This document shows positions 37,135-46,690 of a DNA stretch of 62,099 nt, in pieces. Every line of letters starts with the position of its first letter. Positions within the stretch are counted from its first letter, which is position 1. The notes beneath the pieces are model-generated. The model ran no database searches, was not told where the DNA came from, and was given only the letters and a program-made list of their open reading frames with translations. A program made the translations under genes and the position numbers. The stretch is from Hyphomicrobiales bacterium. Lineage in GTDB: Bacteria; Pseudomonadota; Alphaproteobacteria; Rhizobiales; Rhizobiaceae. Where the stretch lies: the NCBI GenBank assembly GCA_900466575.1, contig UBMP01000019.1, positions 1 to 62,099 of the forward strand. Direction: 5' to 3'.

Positions 37135-40100
37135 TGCAGGTCGTCTCACCAGCCTCGCTTTCGGACGCGCTGGCGCTCCAATCGCAAGATGGCAATCGTC
37201 TTTGCGCGGGCGGAACTGCCTTGCAGCTGGAATGGACTAAGGGATTAGCTAAGCCGGACAGGTTGGTAAGCCTCGCTTCCATTTCCGAACTGAAGGGCAT
37301 TGACGCTGGTTTAGAAAGTTTGAGGGTCGGGGCACTAACGACGCTTGCGGACCTGATCCGCGCTCGCGATATCAGCGTCGCCCTCCCCTTACTTCACCAC
37401 GCGCTGGGCAAGATCGCGGCCCCCTCGATCCGAAACCAGGCGACTCTGGGTGGCAATATCGCAGGCCTGAGCGGATGTCTTTTGCCTGCTCTCCTCGTCC
37501 TGGAAGCCAAGGTCGCTTGGCTAACGCCTGCGGGCGCGACTGAGATGCCTCTCGAGAACTGGCTGAGCGGGCATTCTCTCAATGGGATCCTTACGCATGC
37601 CATGCTGCCATCACAAGGCCCTGAGGATCGGTGGACCTTCCGCAAGATTGGTCTGCGCGCCGCCTTTACGCCAAGCGTGATCAATGTTGCGGCGCGTCTA
37701 TCGCTGGGAGCGGAGGGCGACGTTCTCTCCGCACGCATCGCAGTCGGCGGGGGCATCGTAGCGCCGGTCCGACTGTCGGAGGCTGAGAGGTTTCTGGAGG
37801 GTCAAGCCCTGGAAGCGGTCGACTGGAAAGGGCTGCATGCGTGCCTGATGGAGACCATAGCCGCTCCGGCGGACGCCTTCCGCTCGGCAGCCTATCGAAA
37901 GAGCGTTGCGGCCAATGCTCTGGTGCATGGACTAGGGGGCGAGCTTCCTGATCGCAAAGTATACCGCGCCTGCGCTCCCGAGTACGATGTTGTCCCGCCT
38001 GAGGGTGAGCTTCTGCTGTCGCGGCAAGAGCAGCCGAACGCCTGGCACGAACGACCGGACATGGCGGCAAAAGTCGCAGGCCGCCTCAATTATCTGACCG
38101 ATGTCAGAAAGCCGGACATGCTTGTCGGTCGCATTCTCCGTGCCGGCCTGCCGCATGCACGTATTCTTTCCCTGGACACGTCTGTCGCCGAAGCGCTGCC
38201 GGGCGTCGTCTCTGTTGTAACCCATCGGGATATCAAGGGGAGCAATGCCTTCGGGATCGTCATCCAGGATCAGCCGGCACTCTGTTACGACAAGGTGCGC
38301 CATTGCGGTGACCCTGTGGCTGCCGTTGCAGCCATTGATGCCGAGACGGCCGAGCGTGCGCTATCCCTCATCCGGGTTGAATACGAAGAGTTGGAGACCG
38401 TGACCGATGCTCAGGCAGCCCTTCTGCCGGACGCGCCGTTTGTCCACGACAACGGCAACCTGCAACGCGAACTGCATTTCTCCCGCGGGGACGCCGAGGC
38501 GGGTTTTCGCCGCGCGGCCCATGTCATCGAAGAAACCTATGTGACGCCGCGGCAGATGCATGGTTTCATGGAAACGGAAGGCGGCCACGCCTATGTCGAC
38601 GAGGATGGCCTGCTGCACGTGTTCGCCGGCGGTCAGCACGGCGCGCGTGACAGACTGCAGCTTGCCCGCATCCTGGCAATGCCCGAAGAGAGGATCCGCG
38701 TCGTGACCTCGCCGACCGGCGGTGCGTTCGGCGGGAAGGATGAATTAACCGTTCAGCCGGTCCTCGCCCTTCTGGCGCTCAAGTCCCGCAGACCCGTGCG
38801 CCTTCAGTTGTCGCGTGCCGAGTCCGTCCTTGCCGGACAGAAGCGGAATCCGATGTCGATCCGCATGAAGACAGCTATCGATAGTGAGGGCAAATTGGTC
38901 GCTCACGAGGTGGACGTGCTTGCCGAGGCCGGTGCCTACGCGTCGCTGGGGCCCGGAGTTCTGGAAACCGCCCTGGAACATGCCGCCGGACCTTATATTA
39001 TCGAAAATGTCCGCACCTCCGGTAGGCTGGCTTATACCAACAACGGAACCTGCGGCGCATTCCGGGGCTTCGGCGCGAACCAGCTGACGTTCGCAATCGA
39101 ATGCCAAATGGACAAACTGGCCGCCGAGTGCGGCCTTACGGCACTTGAAATTCGCCGTCGAAACCTCCGCAAACCCACAGATGCTGGCTATCTCGGTCAG
39201 TTGGTGGCCCCGACCGAACGCTCGGAGGAAATGCTGGCAGCAGCCGGCGCATCCAAACTCTGGACATGTCCGCAGGGGCCGCAGCCGGACGGCGAATGGA
39301 TCGTCGGCACCGGCATGGCTCTCAATTATCAGGGCAACGGACTGGGTTCCGTTGTGCCGGATCCTGCAGGCGGCCGGCTGTCGCTTTCAAAAACGGGGAT
39401 GATCGAGGGCGGATTCGGGTTGGATGAACTGGGCCAAGGCCTCCTGACCCTGGTCAAGGCGACGGTGGCGGCCGAACTCGGCTGCGCGCGTCAGGACGTC
39501 GAAGCCGTTACAGGAGACACCGCGGCCGCGCCGGATTCCGGCTCGACAACCGCATCGCGCGGAACCTATGTCGTCTGGGCCACCACACGACGCGCCGCAC
39601 CGGAATTCGCTGACAAGATGCGCAAGGCGGCTGGCCGCATCCTCGGTCGAGATCCGGACATGCTGGCGCTAGCCCCTGGGGGCTTCAAGGAACGCGGAAC
39701 GAACAGCGGTGACCTCCTCCTGAGTTTCCGGCAGCTTGCTGATGAACTCGATGAGGGCGAACTGCCGAGCGTCACGGTCGCTTATGAGTTCCCCAAGAAC
39801 GATTACACGGCCGGCAACGCCCGGCTGATCTTTGCCTTCGGCGCTGCACTCGCCCGCGTCGCGGTCAGCCGTGTGACCGGCGAGGTTCGCGTTCTCGATC
39901 TTCACCAGCACACAGCCGCCGGTCCGGTGATGGACCTTGCCGCCTATCTCGGCCAGATCGAAGGCGGAGCGGTGCAGGGTTTAGGTTTCACGCTGACGGA
40001 AGACGCACCGATGCGGGACGCCCGATATATGACCGCGAATCTCGACACCTATATGCTGCCGGGTATTCAGGACTCTGCACGGCACATGCGGGTCTTTGCG

Positions 40101-40274
40101 CTGGAAAGCCTCGATGCAAACGACGCCTACGGTCCCCGCGGGGTCGGCGAGCTCGGGATTGGTGCAGTGACGCCGGCCATTGCGAACGCCGTTTTCGCGG
40201 CGACCGGTCATCTGCGGACCGTCACACCCTTTCAGCCGGAAGAGATTCTGGCGGCGCTTGTGGAGCGGCCATGA
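37134..40274 (+). CDS. xanthine dehydrogenase-type hydroxylase, fused FAD and molybdopterin subunits
   Basis: 1046 residues from the ATG overlapping the oxygenase stop. Residues 1-270 are a CoxM/XdhA-type FAD domain (CAGGTALQLEW; SIRNQATLGGNIAGLSGCLLPAL). Residues about 320-1046 are the molybdopterin domain (VTSPTGGAFGGKDELT; YTNNGTCGAFRGFGANQ), with catalytic Glu1006 in GVGELGIGA. The iron-sulphur part is a separate downstream gene. FAD fused in front of Moco without FeS differs from the usual XdhA (FeS-FAD)/XdhB (Moco) and from the three-subunit form. Purine hydroxylation (hypoxanthine, xanthine or a modified purine) is inferred from context. No XdhC chaperone is seen here. Confidence 0.9.
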   Translation: MQVVSPASLSDALALQSQDGNRLCAGGTALQLEWTKGLAKPDRLVSLASISELKGIDAGLESLRVGALTTLADLIRARDISVALPLLHHALGKIAAPSIRNQATLGGNIAGLSGCLLPALLVLEAKVAWLTPAGATEMPLENWLSGHSLNGILTHAMLPSQGPEDRWTFRKIGLRAAFTPSVINVAARLSLGAEGDVLSARIAVGGGIVAPVRLSEAERFLEGQALEAVDWKGLHACLMETIAAPADAFRSAAYRKSVAANALVHGLGGELPDRKVYRACAPEYDVVPPEGELLLSRQEQPNAWHERPDMAAKVAGRLNYLTDVRKPDMLVGRILRAGLPHARILSLDTSVAEALPGVVSVVTHRDIKGSNAFGIVIQDQPALCYDKVRHCGDPVAAVAAIDAETAERALSLIRVEYEELETVTDAQAALLPDAPFVHDNGNLQRELHFSRGDAEAGFRRAAHVIEETYVTPRQMHGFMETEGGHAYVDEDGLLHVFAGGQHGARDRLQLARILAMPEERIRVVTSPTGGAFGGKDELTVQPVLALLALKSRRPVRLQLSRAESVLAGQKRNPMSIRMKTAIDSEGKLVAHEVDVLAEAGAYASLGPGVLETALEHAAGPYIIENVRTSGRLAYTNNGTCGAFRGFGANQLTFAIECQMDKLAAECGLTALEIRRRNLRKPTDAGYLGQLVAPTERSEEMLAAAGASKLWTCPQGPQPDGEWIVGTGMALNYQGNGLGSVVPDPAGGRLSLSKTGMIEGGFGLDELGQGLLTLVKATVAAELGCARQDVEAVTGDTAAAPDSGSTTASRGTYVVWATTRRAAPEFADKMRKAAGRILGRDPDMLALAPGGFKERGTNSGDLLLSFRQLADELDEGELPSVTVAYEFPKNDYTAGNARLIFAFGAALARVAVSRVTGEVRVLDLHQHTAAGPVMDLAAYLGQIEGGAVQGLGFTLTEDAPMRDARYMTANLDTYMLPGIQDSARHMRVFALESLDANDAYGPRGVGELGIGAVTPAIANAVFAATGHLRTVTPFQPEEILAALVERP

Positions 40275-40744
40275 CGACCAGCTTCACATTGAACGGCCAA
40301 GCCTGCTCCCTCACCTGTCAGCCCGAAACACCTCTGGTAAAAGTCCTGCGGGACGAACTCGCCATGACGGCCACCAAAGAAGCTTGCTCCATCGGTCGCT
40401 GCGGTGCTTGCCTCGTGCTGATCAATGGAAAGGCGGCCAATGCCTGCCTGACCATGGCATTCCAGATCGCAGGCGCAGATGTGGTGACCACCGAAGGACT
40501 GGAGAACGATCCGCTCGCGACCGCCATTCGGCTCGCGCTGGCGGAAGAGAACGCCTTCCAGTGCGGCTATTGTGCACCGGGCTTCGTCATGGCGCTGGTC
40601 GCCCTGCTGAAGGAACATCCCGCCCCCAGCGAAGACGAAATCCGCGCCAGCCTCGAAGGTAATATCTGCCGTTGCACCGGCTATCATTCCATCATGCGAG
40701 GCGCGTTAGCGGCCGTCCGCTTGGTGCAGGAGACAATGAAATGA
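40271..40744 (+). CDS. xanthine dehydrogenase-type 2Fe-2S subunit
   Basis: 157 residues with both clusters: plant-type ferredoxin Cys39, Cys44, Cys47, Cys59 (ACSIGRCGACLV...AC) and the helical-domain Cys98, Cys101, Cys133, Cys135 (CGYC...CRC). It carries electrons from Moco to FAD in the preceding protein. Four-base overlaps on both sides show tight coupling. Confidence 0.93.
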   Translation: MTTSFTLNGQACSLTCQPETPLVKVLRDELAMTATKEACSIGRCGACLVLINGKAANACLTMAFQIAGADVVTTEGLENDPLATAIRLALAEENAFQCGYCAPGFVMALVALLKEHPAPSEDEIRASLEGNICRCTGYHSIMRGALAAVRLVQETMK

Positions 40745-42255
40745 CCATTGCAATTTCCAACTTCGAACCGCGAACAGAAGGCGCGAAGGCCTTTCTCTCG
40801 CGTGTCCGCAAACAGATGTTGATTGACGGACAATGGCGCGATGCGGCGGGCGGAGCTGTCTTCTCGACCTTCGATCCCGCCTCGGGTCGGAAGCTCGCCG
40901 ACCTTGCCGAGGGCAATGCCACCGATGTCGACGAGGCGGTGGCGAGCGCGCGCAAGGCGCTCACGAGCCAGGCCTGGCGCGGGCTGACGCCCTCTGCGCG
41001 CGGCAAGCTGCTATGGCGGATCGCCGACCTCATTGACGCCCATGTGGAGGAGCTGGCCGAACTGGAAACGCTCGACCAGGGCAAAAGCTACAGAACCGGG
41101 CGCTTCGGCGAAATTCCCGCATCTGCCGAACAGTATCGCTACTATGCGGGTTATTGCACCAAAATTCTGGGCTCGACCATTCCGACCTCAATTGCCTATC
41201 AGCCAGAGGGCAAACAGATTTTTGCCTATACGGTGCGAGAACCCATAGGCGTGGTCGCCGCGATCACGCCCTGGAACTCACCCATGCTGATGGCGGCGAT
41301 GAAACTCGCGCCGGCGCTTGCGGCCGGTTGCACGATCGTGCTGAAGCCTGCCGAAGAAACTTCGCTGACCGCCCTCCGTCTGGGCGAATTGATGCTCGAG
41401 GCAGGTCTGCCGGCAGGCGTCGTCAATATCGTCACCGGCTTTGGCGAAACGGTCGGAGCGGCGCTGACGGCACATCCGGACGTCGACAAGATCGGCTTCA
41501 CCGGTTCCACGGAAGTCGGGAAACTTATTGTCAAAGCCGCAGCCGGAAACCTCAAGAAGCTGACGCTGGAGCTTGGCGGCAAGTCGCCGGCCATCGTCAT
41601 GCCGGATGCCGATATGGCGCTGGCCATTCCCGGCATCGCACGGGGAATCTTTGCGAATTCCGGTCAGGTCTGCGTGGCGGGTTCACGCGTTTACGCCCAT
41701 CGCAGCATCTGCGATGAATTGACGGAAGGCTTGGCGCGGGCGGCGAGCAAGCTGGTTCTCGGACACGGACTTGATGAAAGGACCGACCTCGGCCCCCTCG
41801 TCAATCGCAAACAGGCCGATCGTGTAGCTGGCTTCATTGATGAGGGACGCCGCGAGGGCGCGGAAATTGCGTCTGGCGGTCGGCAGGCGGGCGATTTGGG
41901 GACCTTCTTCGAACCGACCGTCGTCACCGGCGTGCGGCGTGACATGCGAATGATGCGCGAGGAGATCTTCGGCCCTGTCGTTGCCGTCACGCCGTTCGAC
42001 GATGTGGAAGAGGCGATCGCCTTCGCCAACGACACCGACTATGGCCTGGCCGGCAGCGTCTGGACGCAGGACCTGTCGCAGGCCCATCGGCTTGCCGGGC
42101 GCATCCGTTCCGGGACGGTCTGGATCAACTGCCATTCCTATTTCTCGCCGGAACTGCCCAAAGGCGGTCACAAGCAGTCTGGGTGGGGGTATGAGAATGG
42201 CGCCCAGGGGCTTGACAATTATCTGGAGACAAAGACGGTTTGCAGCGTCATTTGA
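40741..42255 (+). CDS. NAD(P)-dependent aldehyde dehydrogenase
   Basis: 504 residues, start at the ATGA overlap. Catalytic Cys311 (FANSGQVCVAGSR) and Glu277 ([13 protein letters not shown]), plus the Rossmann motif IGFTGSTEVG. It is similar to betaine- or aminobutyraldehyde-type dehydrogenases. As the last gene of the rightward operon, it may oxidise an aldehyde released by oxidative N-dealkylation (formaldehyde or a longer side-chain aldehyde). Confidence 0.9.
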   Translation: MTIAISNFEPRTEGAKAFLSRVRKQMLIDGQWRDAAGGAVFSTFDPASGRKLADLAEGNATDVDEAVASARKALTSQAWRGLTPSARGKLLWRIADLIDAHVEELAELETLDQGKSYRTGRFGEIPASAEQYRYYAGYCTKILGSTIPTSIAYQPEGKQIFAYTVREPIGVVAAITPWNSPMLMAAMKLAPALAAGCTIVLKPAEETSLTALRLGELMLEAGLPAGVVNIVTGFGETVGAALTAHPDVDKIGFTGSTEVGKLIVKAAAGNLKKLTLELGGKSPAIVMPDADMALAIPGIARGIFANSGQVCVAGSRVYAHRSICDELTEGLARAASKLVLGHGLDERTDLGPLVNRKQADRVAGFIDEGRREGAEIASGGRQAGDLGTFFEPTVVTGVRRDMRMMREEIFGPVVAVTPFDDVEEAIAFANDTDYGLAGSVWTQDLSQAHRLAGRIRSGTVWINCHSYFSPELPKGGHKQSGWGYENGAQGLDNYLETKTVCSVI

Positions 42256-42318
42256 CACTAAAAGGGCAAAATTCCGAGCCTTGTTGCCCAAAAATCTGCA
42301 AAAGATGCCATATGACAT

Positions 42319-42678
42319 CTATTTCACCCTCTCGAGGGTGCATGCGCTGGATATGAGCAGGAACCGCCGCTCCCGTCCGTTGTCCAACGAAAACATGCCG
42401 CCGCGCCCGGGAATGGCATCAATGATCAGGTCCGGAGACTGCCACGCGGCATATTGCGCCGCCGAGATATAGAACGGCGCGCCGCCGATATGACCGAGGA
42501 GAACATCATGATCGCCGATGATGAATTCGCCCGCCGGATAACACATGGGTGCGGAACCGTCGCAACATCCGCCCGACTGGTAAAACAGGATTTCCGGATG
42601 ATCACGGCGAATGTCGGCAATCAGGTCCAGCGCCGCGTCAGTCGCGCTGACATGCTGCCCTTCGAGCACAACAGCCAT
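42319..42678 (-). CDS. DUF779 protein
   Basis: 119 residues with the DUF779 pattern FYQSGGCCDGSAPMCYPAGEF, containing a Cys pair and third Cys that may bind metal. It is often found next to acetaldehyde dehydrogenase genes, as here (68 bases downstream of one). Function not known. Confidence 0.85.
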   Translation of the reverse strand: MAVVLEGQHVSATDAALDLIADIRRDHPEILFYQSGGCCDGSAPMCYPAGEFIIGDHDVLLGHIGGAPFYISAAQYAAWQSPDLIIDAIPGRGGMFSLDNGRERRFLLISSACTLERVK

Positions 42679-42746
42679 TTTTTACTCCCCCATAAGACAA
42701 AGGGCCCCCGGTTTCCCGGGAGCCCGCCTCAGTTCAAACGCGGTGC

Positions 42747-44255
42747 TCAGAAGAAGCCGAGCGCCTTGGGAGAGTAGGAGACCAGCATGTTCTTGGTCTG
42801 CTGATAGTGGTCGAGCATCATCTTGTGCGTCTCGCGACCGATGCCCGACTGCTTGTAGCCGCCGAAGGCCGCGTGTGCCGGATAGGCGTGATAGTTGTTG
42901 ATCCAGACGCGACCGGCCTGAATGCCACGGCCGAAATTGTAGCACCGGTTCGCGTCGCGGCTCCATACGCCGGCGCCGAGGCCGTAGAGCGTGTCGTTGG
43001 CAATCTCCATCGCCTCTTCGTCGGTCTTGAAGGTCGTAACCGACAGGACGGGCCCGAAGATTTCTTCCTGGAAGATGCGCATCTTGTTGTTTCCGCGGAA
43101 GACGGTCGGCTTGACATAGAAGCCTTCGGCCAGATCGCCGCCGAGCACGTTGCGCTCCCCGCCGGTCAGCAGTTCCGCGCCCTCACCCTTGCCGATTTCG
43201 ATATAGGAGAGGATCTTGTGGAGCTGTTCAGACGAGGCCTGCGCACCGATCATGGTGGACAGGTCGAGCGGGTTGCCCTGTACGATCTTGTTGACGCGGG
43301 CAATCGCTTTTTCCATGAAGCGATCGTAGATCTTTTCATGCACAACGGCGCGGCTCGGGCAGGTGCAGACTTCGCCCTGGTTCAGCGCGAACATCGCGAA
43401 ACCTTCCAGCGCCTTGTCGAGATAGTCATCGTCTTCGGCCATGACGTCGGCGAAGAAGATGTTCGGCGACTTGCCACCGAGTTCCAGTGTCACCGGGATC
43501 AGGTTCTGCGAGGCATATTGCATGATCAGGCGGCCCGTCGAGGTTTCGCCGGTGAAGGCGATCTTGGCGATGCGCGGGCTGGATGCGAGCGGCTTGCCGG
43601 CTTCAAGGCCGAAGCCGTTCACGATGTTGAACACGCCCGGCGGCAGCAGATCGCCGATGATGTCGGCCAGAACGAGGATCGAGGCCGGCGTCTGTTCGGC
43701 AGGCTTCAGCACCACGCAGTTGCCGGCGGCCAGTGCCGGAGCGACCTTCCAGGCGGCCATCAGGATCGGGAAGTTCCACGGGATGATCTGGCCGACAACG
43801 CCCAGCGGCTCATGAAAGTGATAGGCGATCGTGTCGTGATCGACTTCCCCGATCGAGCCTTCCTGCGCGCGGATCGCGGCAGCGAAGTAGCGGAAATGGT
43901 CGATGGCGAGCGGAATGTCGGCCGCCATGGTTTCGCGCAGCGGCTTGCCATTGTCCCAGGTCTCGGCTTCGGCGAGCGTCTTGAGATTGGCTTCCATGCG
44001 GTCGGCAATCTTGTTCAGGATATTGGCGCGCTCGGTGGTCGAGGTGCGGCCCCACTTATCCTTGGCGGCGTGCGCAGCGTCGAGCGCGGCTTCGATGTCC
44101 TTTTCGTCCGAACGGGCGACTTCGCATAGCAGCCCGCCATTGACCGGCGTGGTGTTTTCGAAATAGCGGCCAGCGGCCGGCTCGCGCCACTCGCCGCCGA
44201 TGAAATTGCCGTAACGGACCTTGAACGGCGTCTCGATGATCTTCTGATGAAGCAT
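42747..44255 (-). CDS. acetaldehyde-type aldehyde dehydrogenase (AldB/ExaC-like)
   Basis: 502 residues from the ATG at 44255 (GGAGG just upstream in the minus sense). Catalytic Cys297 in [12 protein letters not shown], Glu258 in [12 protein letters not shown], and the NAD motif [10 protein letters not shown]. The double Cys motif and [14 protein letters not shown] end are typical of AldB/ExaC enzymes that oxidise acetaldehyde to acetate. It forms a pair with the DUF779 gene. Distinct from the ALDH at 40741, which belongs to the purine operon. Confidence 0.9.
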   Translation of the reverse strand: MLHQKIIETPFKVRYGNFIGGEWREPAAGRYFENTTPVNGGLLCEVARSDEKDIEAALDAAHAAKDKWGRTSTTERANILNKIADRMEANLKTLAEAETWDNGKPLRETMAADIPLAIDHFRYFAAAIRAQEGSIGEVDHDTIAYHFHEPLGVVGQIIPWNFPILMAAWKVAPALAAGNCVVLKPAEQTPASILVLADIIGDLLPPGVFNIVNGFGLEAGKPLASSPRIAKIAFTGETSTGRLIMQYASQNLIPVTLELGGKSPNIFFADVMAEDDDYLDKALEGFAMFALNQGEVCTCPSRAVVHEKIYDRFMEKAIARVNKIVQGNPLDLSTMIGAQASSEQLHKILSYIEIGKGEGAELLTGGERNVLGGDLAEGFYVKPTVFRGNNKMRIFQEEIFGPVLSVTTFKTDEEAMEIANDTLYGLGAGVWSRDANRCYNFGRGIQAGRVWINNYHAYPAHAAFGGYKQSGIGRETHKMMLDHYQQTKNMLVSYSPKALGFF

Positions 44256-44786
44256 GGGTTCCTCCTTGAAAGCCGGGCTCACTCCATCCGGCATTCCCTA
44301 TATTCACCAATACCGTTATATTCGTCTAGATATCACGGGCGGTCGCTGCGCCGCTTCGTCGCACATCTGCGACAGAAGTCCACGGCAATGCGCCTCTCCG
44401 CCGACGTCAATGTGGCCCCCTATCGTTCAGCGTTGACACAAGCGCCGCCATGGCCTGATGCACAGGCGTGGCGCAAAACGCGGAATGCTCAAAAGATGTG
44501 CAGCAAGGTGCGACGTGGCACAGGATCTCATCACGCACACTGCGGCGCGGCGAACAGAAACACCAAAACAAGGGGGAAGCTTTCGGAAATCCGATCTGGC
44601 ATGGTTCCTGCTTTCACATAGGCAGGTCCAGAGGGGACTTAAAATGATGGCGCCCAACGAATGGCGCTCGAAACAAATCGCCGAGCTGTGATCGCTGCCG
44701 AAAGAGTGCGCGTCCCGCTCGGCGATTTTGTTTTGGTGGTTTCGAAGCTGCCTGATGTGCGCGAACGGGCACTCGGCAGCGTCATA
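44256..44786. other. intergenic region upstream of ALDH
   Basis: 531 bases. It contains the perfect dyad GTCGCA-CATC-TGCGAC (44358-44373), about 103 bases upstream of the ALDH start, a reasonable operator for an activator. A 15-codon frame with a strong GAGGGG site (44644-44691, plus strand) is also present but cannot be supported as a gene. No acoR-like regulator is present. Confidence 0.4.
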
Positions 44787-46133
44787 TCAGAACATCTTCT
44801 GCATGCCGCCGCCGTCAAAGGCTCCATCATCAAGGTCACCCATGGTGCCCAGCAGATTGAATGCGGACATGTCGCGGAGATATCTGGCGTCCGCCAGGCT
44901 CTGTTCGGCCGAAATCAGATTACGTTGGGTCTGGATCAGATCGAGCACCGTGTGGAGGCCTGCCTTCATTTCCTCCTGCATCGCCGCCTGCGCCTTGGTC
45001 GCTTCCTTCACCCGCGCCTCAAGCCGTCCAACCTGAGCCTTCAGCGACTTGTAGTCGTTGAAATATCTGCGGGCACCGGTGCTCACACTCAGGACGGTGT
45101 CCTGGCGATCGTAGGATTTCTGGAGTGCTTCCGCACGGGCACGATCCAGATTGGGTTGCAGGGTGGCGTCGAAGATCGGAAGCCGCATCCTGAGAAGAAG
45201 AGCGTAATTGTTGACCGTGCTCACCGCGGGCGTCGGGTCAAACGTTCGGGTGTATTTGCCGACCAGATCCACTGTCGGGAAGAAAGCGCCCCGTGCAGAC
45301 TCGACGCTGAAGTCAGCAGCGTTTTGCAGATGCGCCGCCATCTTGGGGAGCGGCGAATTGGCCATGGCGCGATCCACTGCGTCGGTAACGGAAGCCGGTA
45401 GCTTCAACTTTGCGGCGGCCACATTGAGCTTGGACGGCGCCTGGAACCCGTTGAATTTCTCGAAGGCAAGCTCGCTGTTAGCCAGCTGTCGCGACGCCTG
45501 CTCGCTGAGCGCCCGCAGGTTCTCCAGTTCCGAAGCTGCAATCGATACGTCCGATTGGGTCATGAGACCGTCGGTGAGCATCTGCCGGGAGATATCGGAG
45601 GCCTCCTGCTGCCGCACGACCGCGCGCTTGGCTGAAGCGACAATGGTTCGATCACGCGTGAGCGCCAGCACCTTCTCCGCGCGTTCGACCAGCAGCTTCT
45701 GCTTGGTGTCAAGCGAGGCCTCGACCGTAGCCGCAACCTTCTCCCGCGCGGCATTGATGTCGTTGAGATTCTTCAATCCGTCGAAAAGCCGCCACGTGAC
45801 TTCAAGCCCGATCGAGGAAGGGTCTTTTGTCGGATAGCTGCTGTCGGGTATCTGGCTTACGTCCGGAGAATACTCGGTCTTCCCGTCGACCACCCAGTCC
45901 GTGCCCAGCGTCACCTTCGGAAAGAGCTGCGCCTGTGTAAGCCGCAACTCCGTCCGCGCCAGATCCTGGAGCACCTGATCCTGTCCGAGCCTCAACTTAA
46001 AGTCGGAAACGTTGATCCATGTAAGGTCTTCCGCTGCAGCCATGGCGCTTGCGGCAACCAGCCCCGCCGCCAGCACGATACGACACATCCTTATCCGGCC
46101 CGGACTTCCCGCCAACTGATAAAGACGCACCAT
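44787..46133 (-). CDS. TolC-family outer-membrane channel
   Basis: 448 residues. A signal peptide (CRIVLAAGLVAASAMAAA, cleaved before EDL) precedes the TolC fold: two repeats of long helices (AQLFPKVTLGTDWV; DTKQKLLVERAEKVLALTRD; and the second half from FFPTVDLVGKYTRTF to LDLIQTQRNLISAEQSLADARY). It provides the outer-membrane exit for a type 1 exporter. The matching inner-membrane ABC and HlyD genes are at 46894-50363, and the peptide gene lies between. Confidence 0.9.
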   Translation of the reverse strand: MVRLYQLAGSPGRIRMCRIVLAAGLVAASAMAAAEDLTWINVSDFKLRLGQDQVLQDLARTELRLTQAQLFPKVTLGTDWVVDGKTEYSPDVSQIPDSSYPTKDPSSIGLEVTWRLFDGLKNLNDINAAREKVAATVEASLDTKQKLLVERAEKVLALTRDRTIVASAKRAVVRQQEASDISRQMLTDGLMTQSDVSIAASELENLRALSEQASRQLANSELAFEKFNGFQAPSKLNVAAAKLKLPASVTDAVDRAMANSPLPKMAAHLQNAADFSVESARGAFFPTVDLVGKYTRTFDPTPAVSTVNNYALLLRMRLPIFDATLQPNLDRARAEALQKSYDRQDTVLSVSTGARRYFNDYKSLKAQVGRLEARVKEATKAQAAMQEEMKAGLHTVLDLIQTQRNLISAEQSLADARYLRDMSAFNLLGTMGDLDDGAFDGGGMQKMF

Positions 46134-46540
46134 AACTGGAACCTTTTCTACGGTATATTCTAAAACAGAACGTCGTCGCGGCCTTGATCCCGTAAATATC
46201 CATGGTTGCAGTTAAAATATGATAAAAAGCGTATTCTGCGGCTCTACCGCCATTGAGGTAGACCCGCTTGCTGGAGGGGATCTGGCATAGCTCAGCGATC
46301 GAAGCCCACTTTCCCAGAATGGAATTTGGGCGCACGGACGGAGAAAAGAAGTTAAGCGATTGATCTCTCACAAGGCTTGCGAAAGCAGAGCTGACGTTAC
46401 GTTAATTTCCATAGCAAACTATAGATAATTTCCATCAAGGCGTTGGTTTAATTGGAAAAAATATGTTGATTCAAAACATGATTAATGGAATATAAACTTA
46501 CCGGCGCAGAGATGAAGCCGGAAACCAGTGGAGAAATCAA
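46134..46540. promoter_or_regulatory. AT-rich control region of tolC and the peptide gene
   Basis: 407 bases, much richer in A/T than its surroundings. Two copies of TAATTTCCAT (46403-46412, 46426-46435), a weak promoter pair TTGATT (46466-46471) and TATAAA (46491-46496) with a 19-base spacer, and a 5-bp hairpin CCGGC...GCCGG (46501-46521) just ahead of the peptide ribosome site. No other gene is supported. Confidence 0.5.
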
Positions 46541-46648
46541 ATGAAGACCATGAACCTCGACCAGATGAAGACCGTTGTTGGCGGCACGTACTGCGCTCCG
46601 AAGCCTGTCTGCAAGCCGGCTCCGGCCTGCGGCAGCAAGTGCAGCTAA
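46541..46648 (+). CDS. double-glycine-leader, four-cysteine secreted peptide precursor
   Basis: 35 residues. Leader MKTMNLDQMKTVVGG matches the double-glycine type cut by C39 peptidase exporters (conserved L/M/V positions before GG). The core TYCAPKPVCKPAPACGSKCS has four Cys, four Pro and three Lys, so it would be cationic, with room for two disulphides or other cross-links. GGAG lies seven bases before the ATG and a strong terminator follows. The C39 exporter, HlyD and TolC genes flank it. I infer a microcin- or RiPP-like secreted peptide; it could also be a signal peptide pheromone. No immunity or known maturase gene is recognised. Confidence 0.8.
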   Translation: MKTMNLDQMKTVVGGTYCAPKPVCKPAPACGSKCS

Positions 46649-46690
46649 TTGTTGATCTGCTGCGGCTTGCTGCGGCAGTTACAACTACGA

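Noticed and set aside
44490-44520. Possible sigma-54 promoter for the acetaldehyde-type ALDH (minus strand)
   Set aside because: The -24 element lacks GG and the -12 TTGC is out of register.
44644-44691. 15-codon frame with a strong GAGGGG ribosome site
   Set aside because: Too short, no leader or core features, and nothing downstream depends on it.
45997-46371. 124-codon minus-strand frame before tolC
   Set aside because: Overlaps the tolC start in another frame; composition is not protein-like and no ribosome site is seen.
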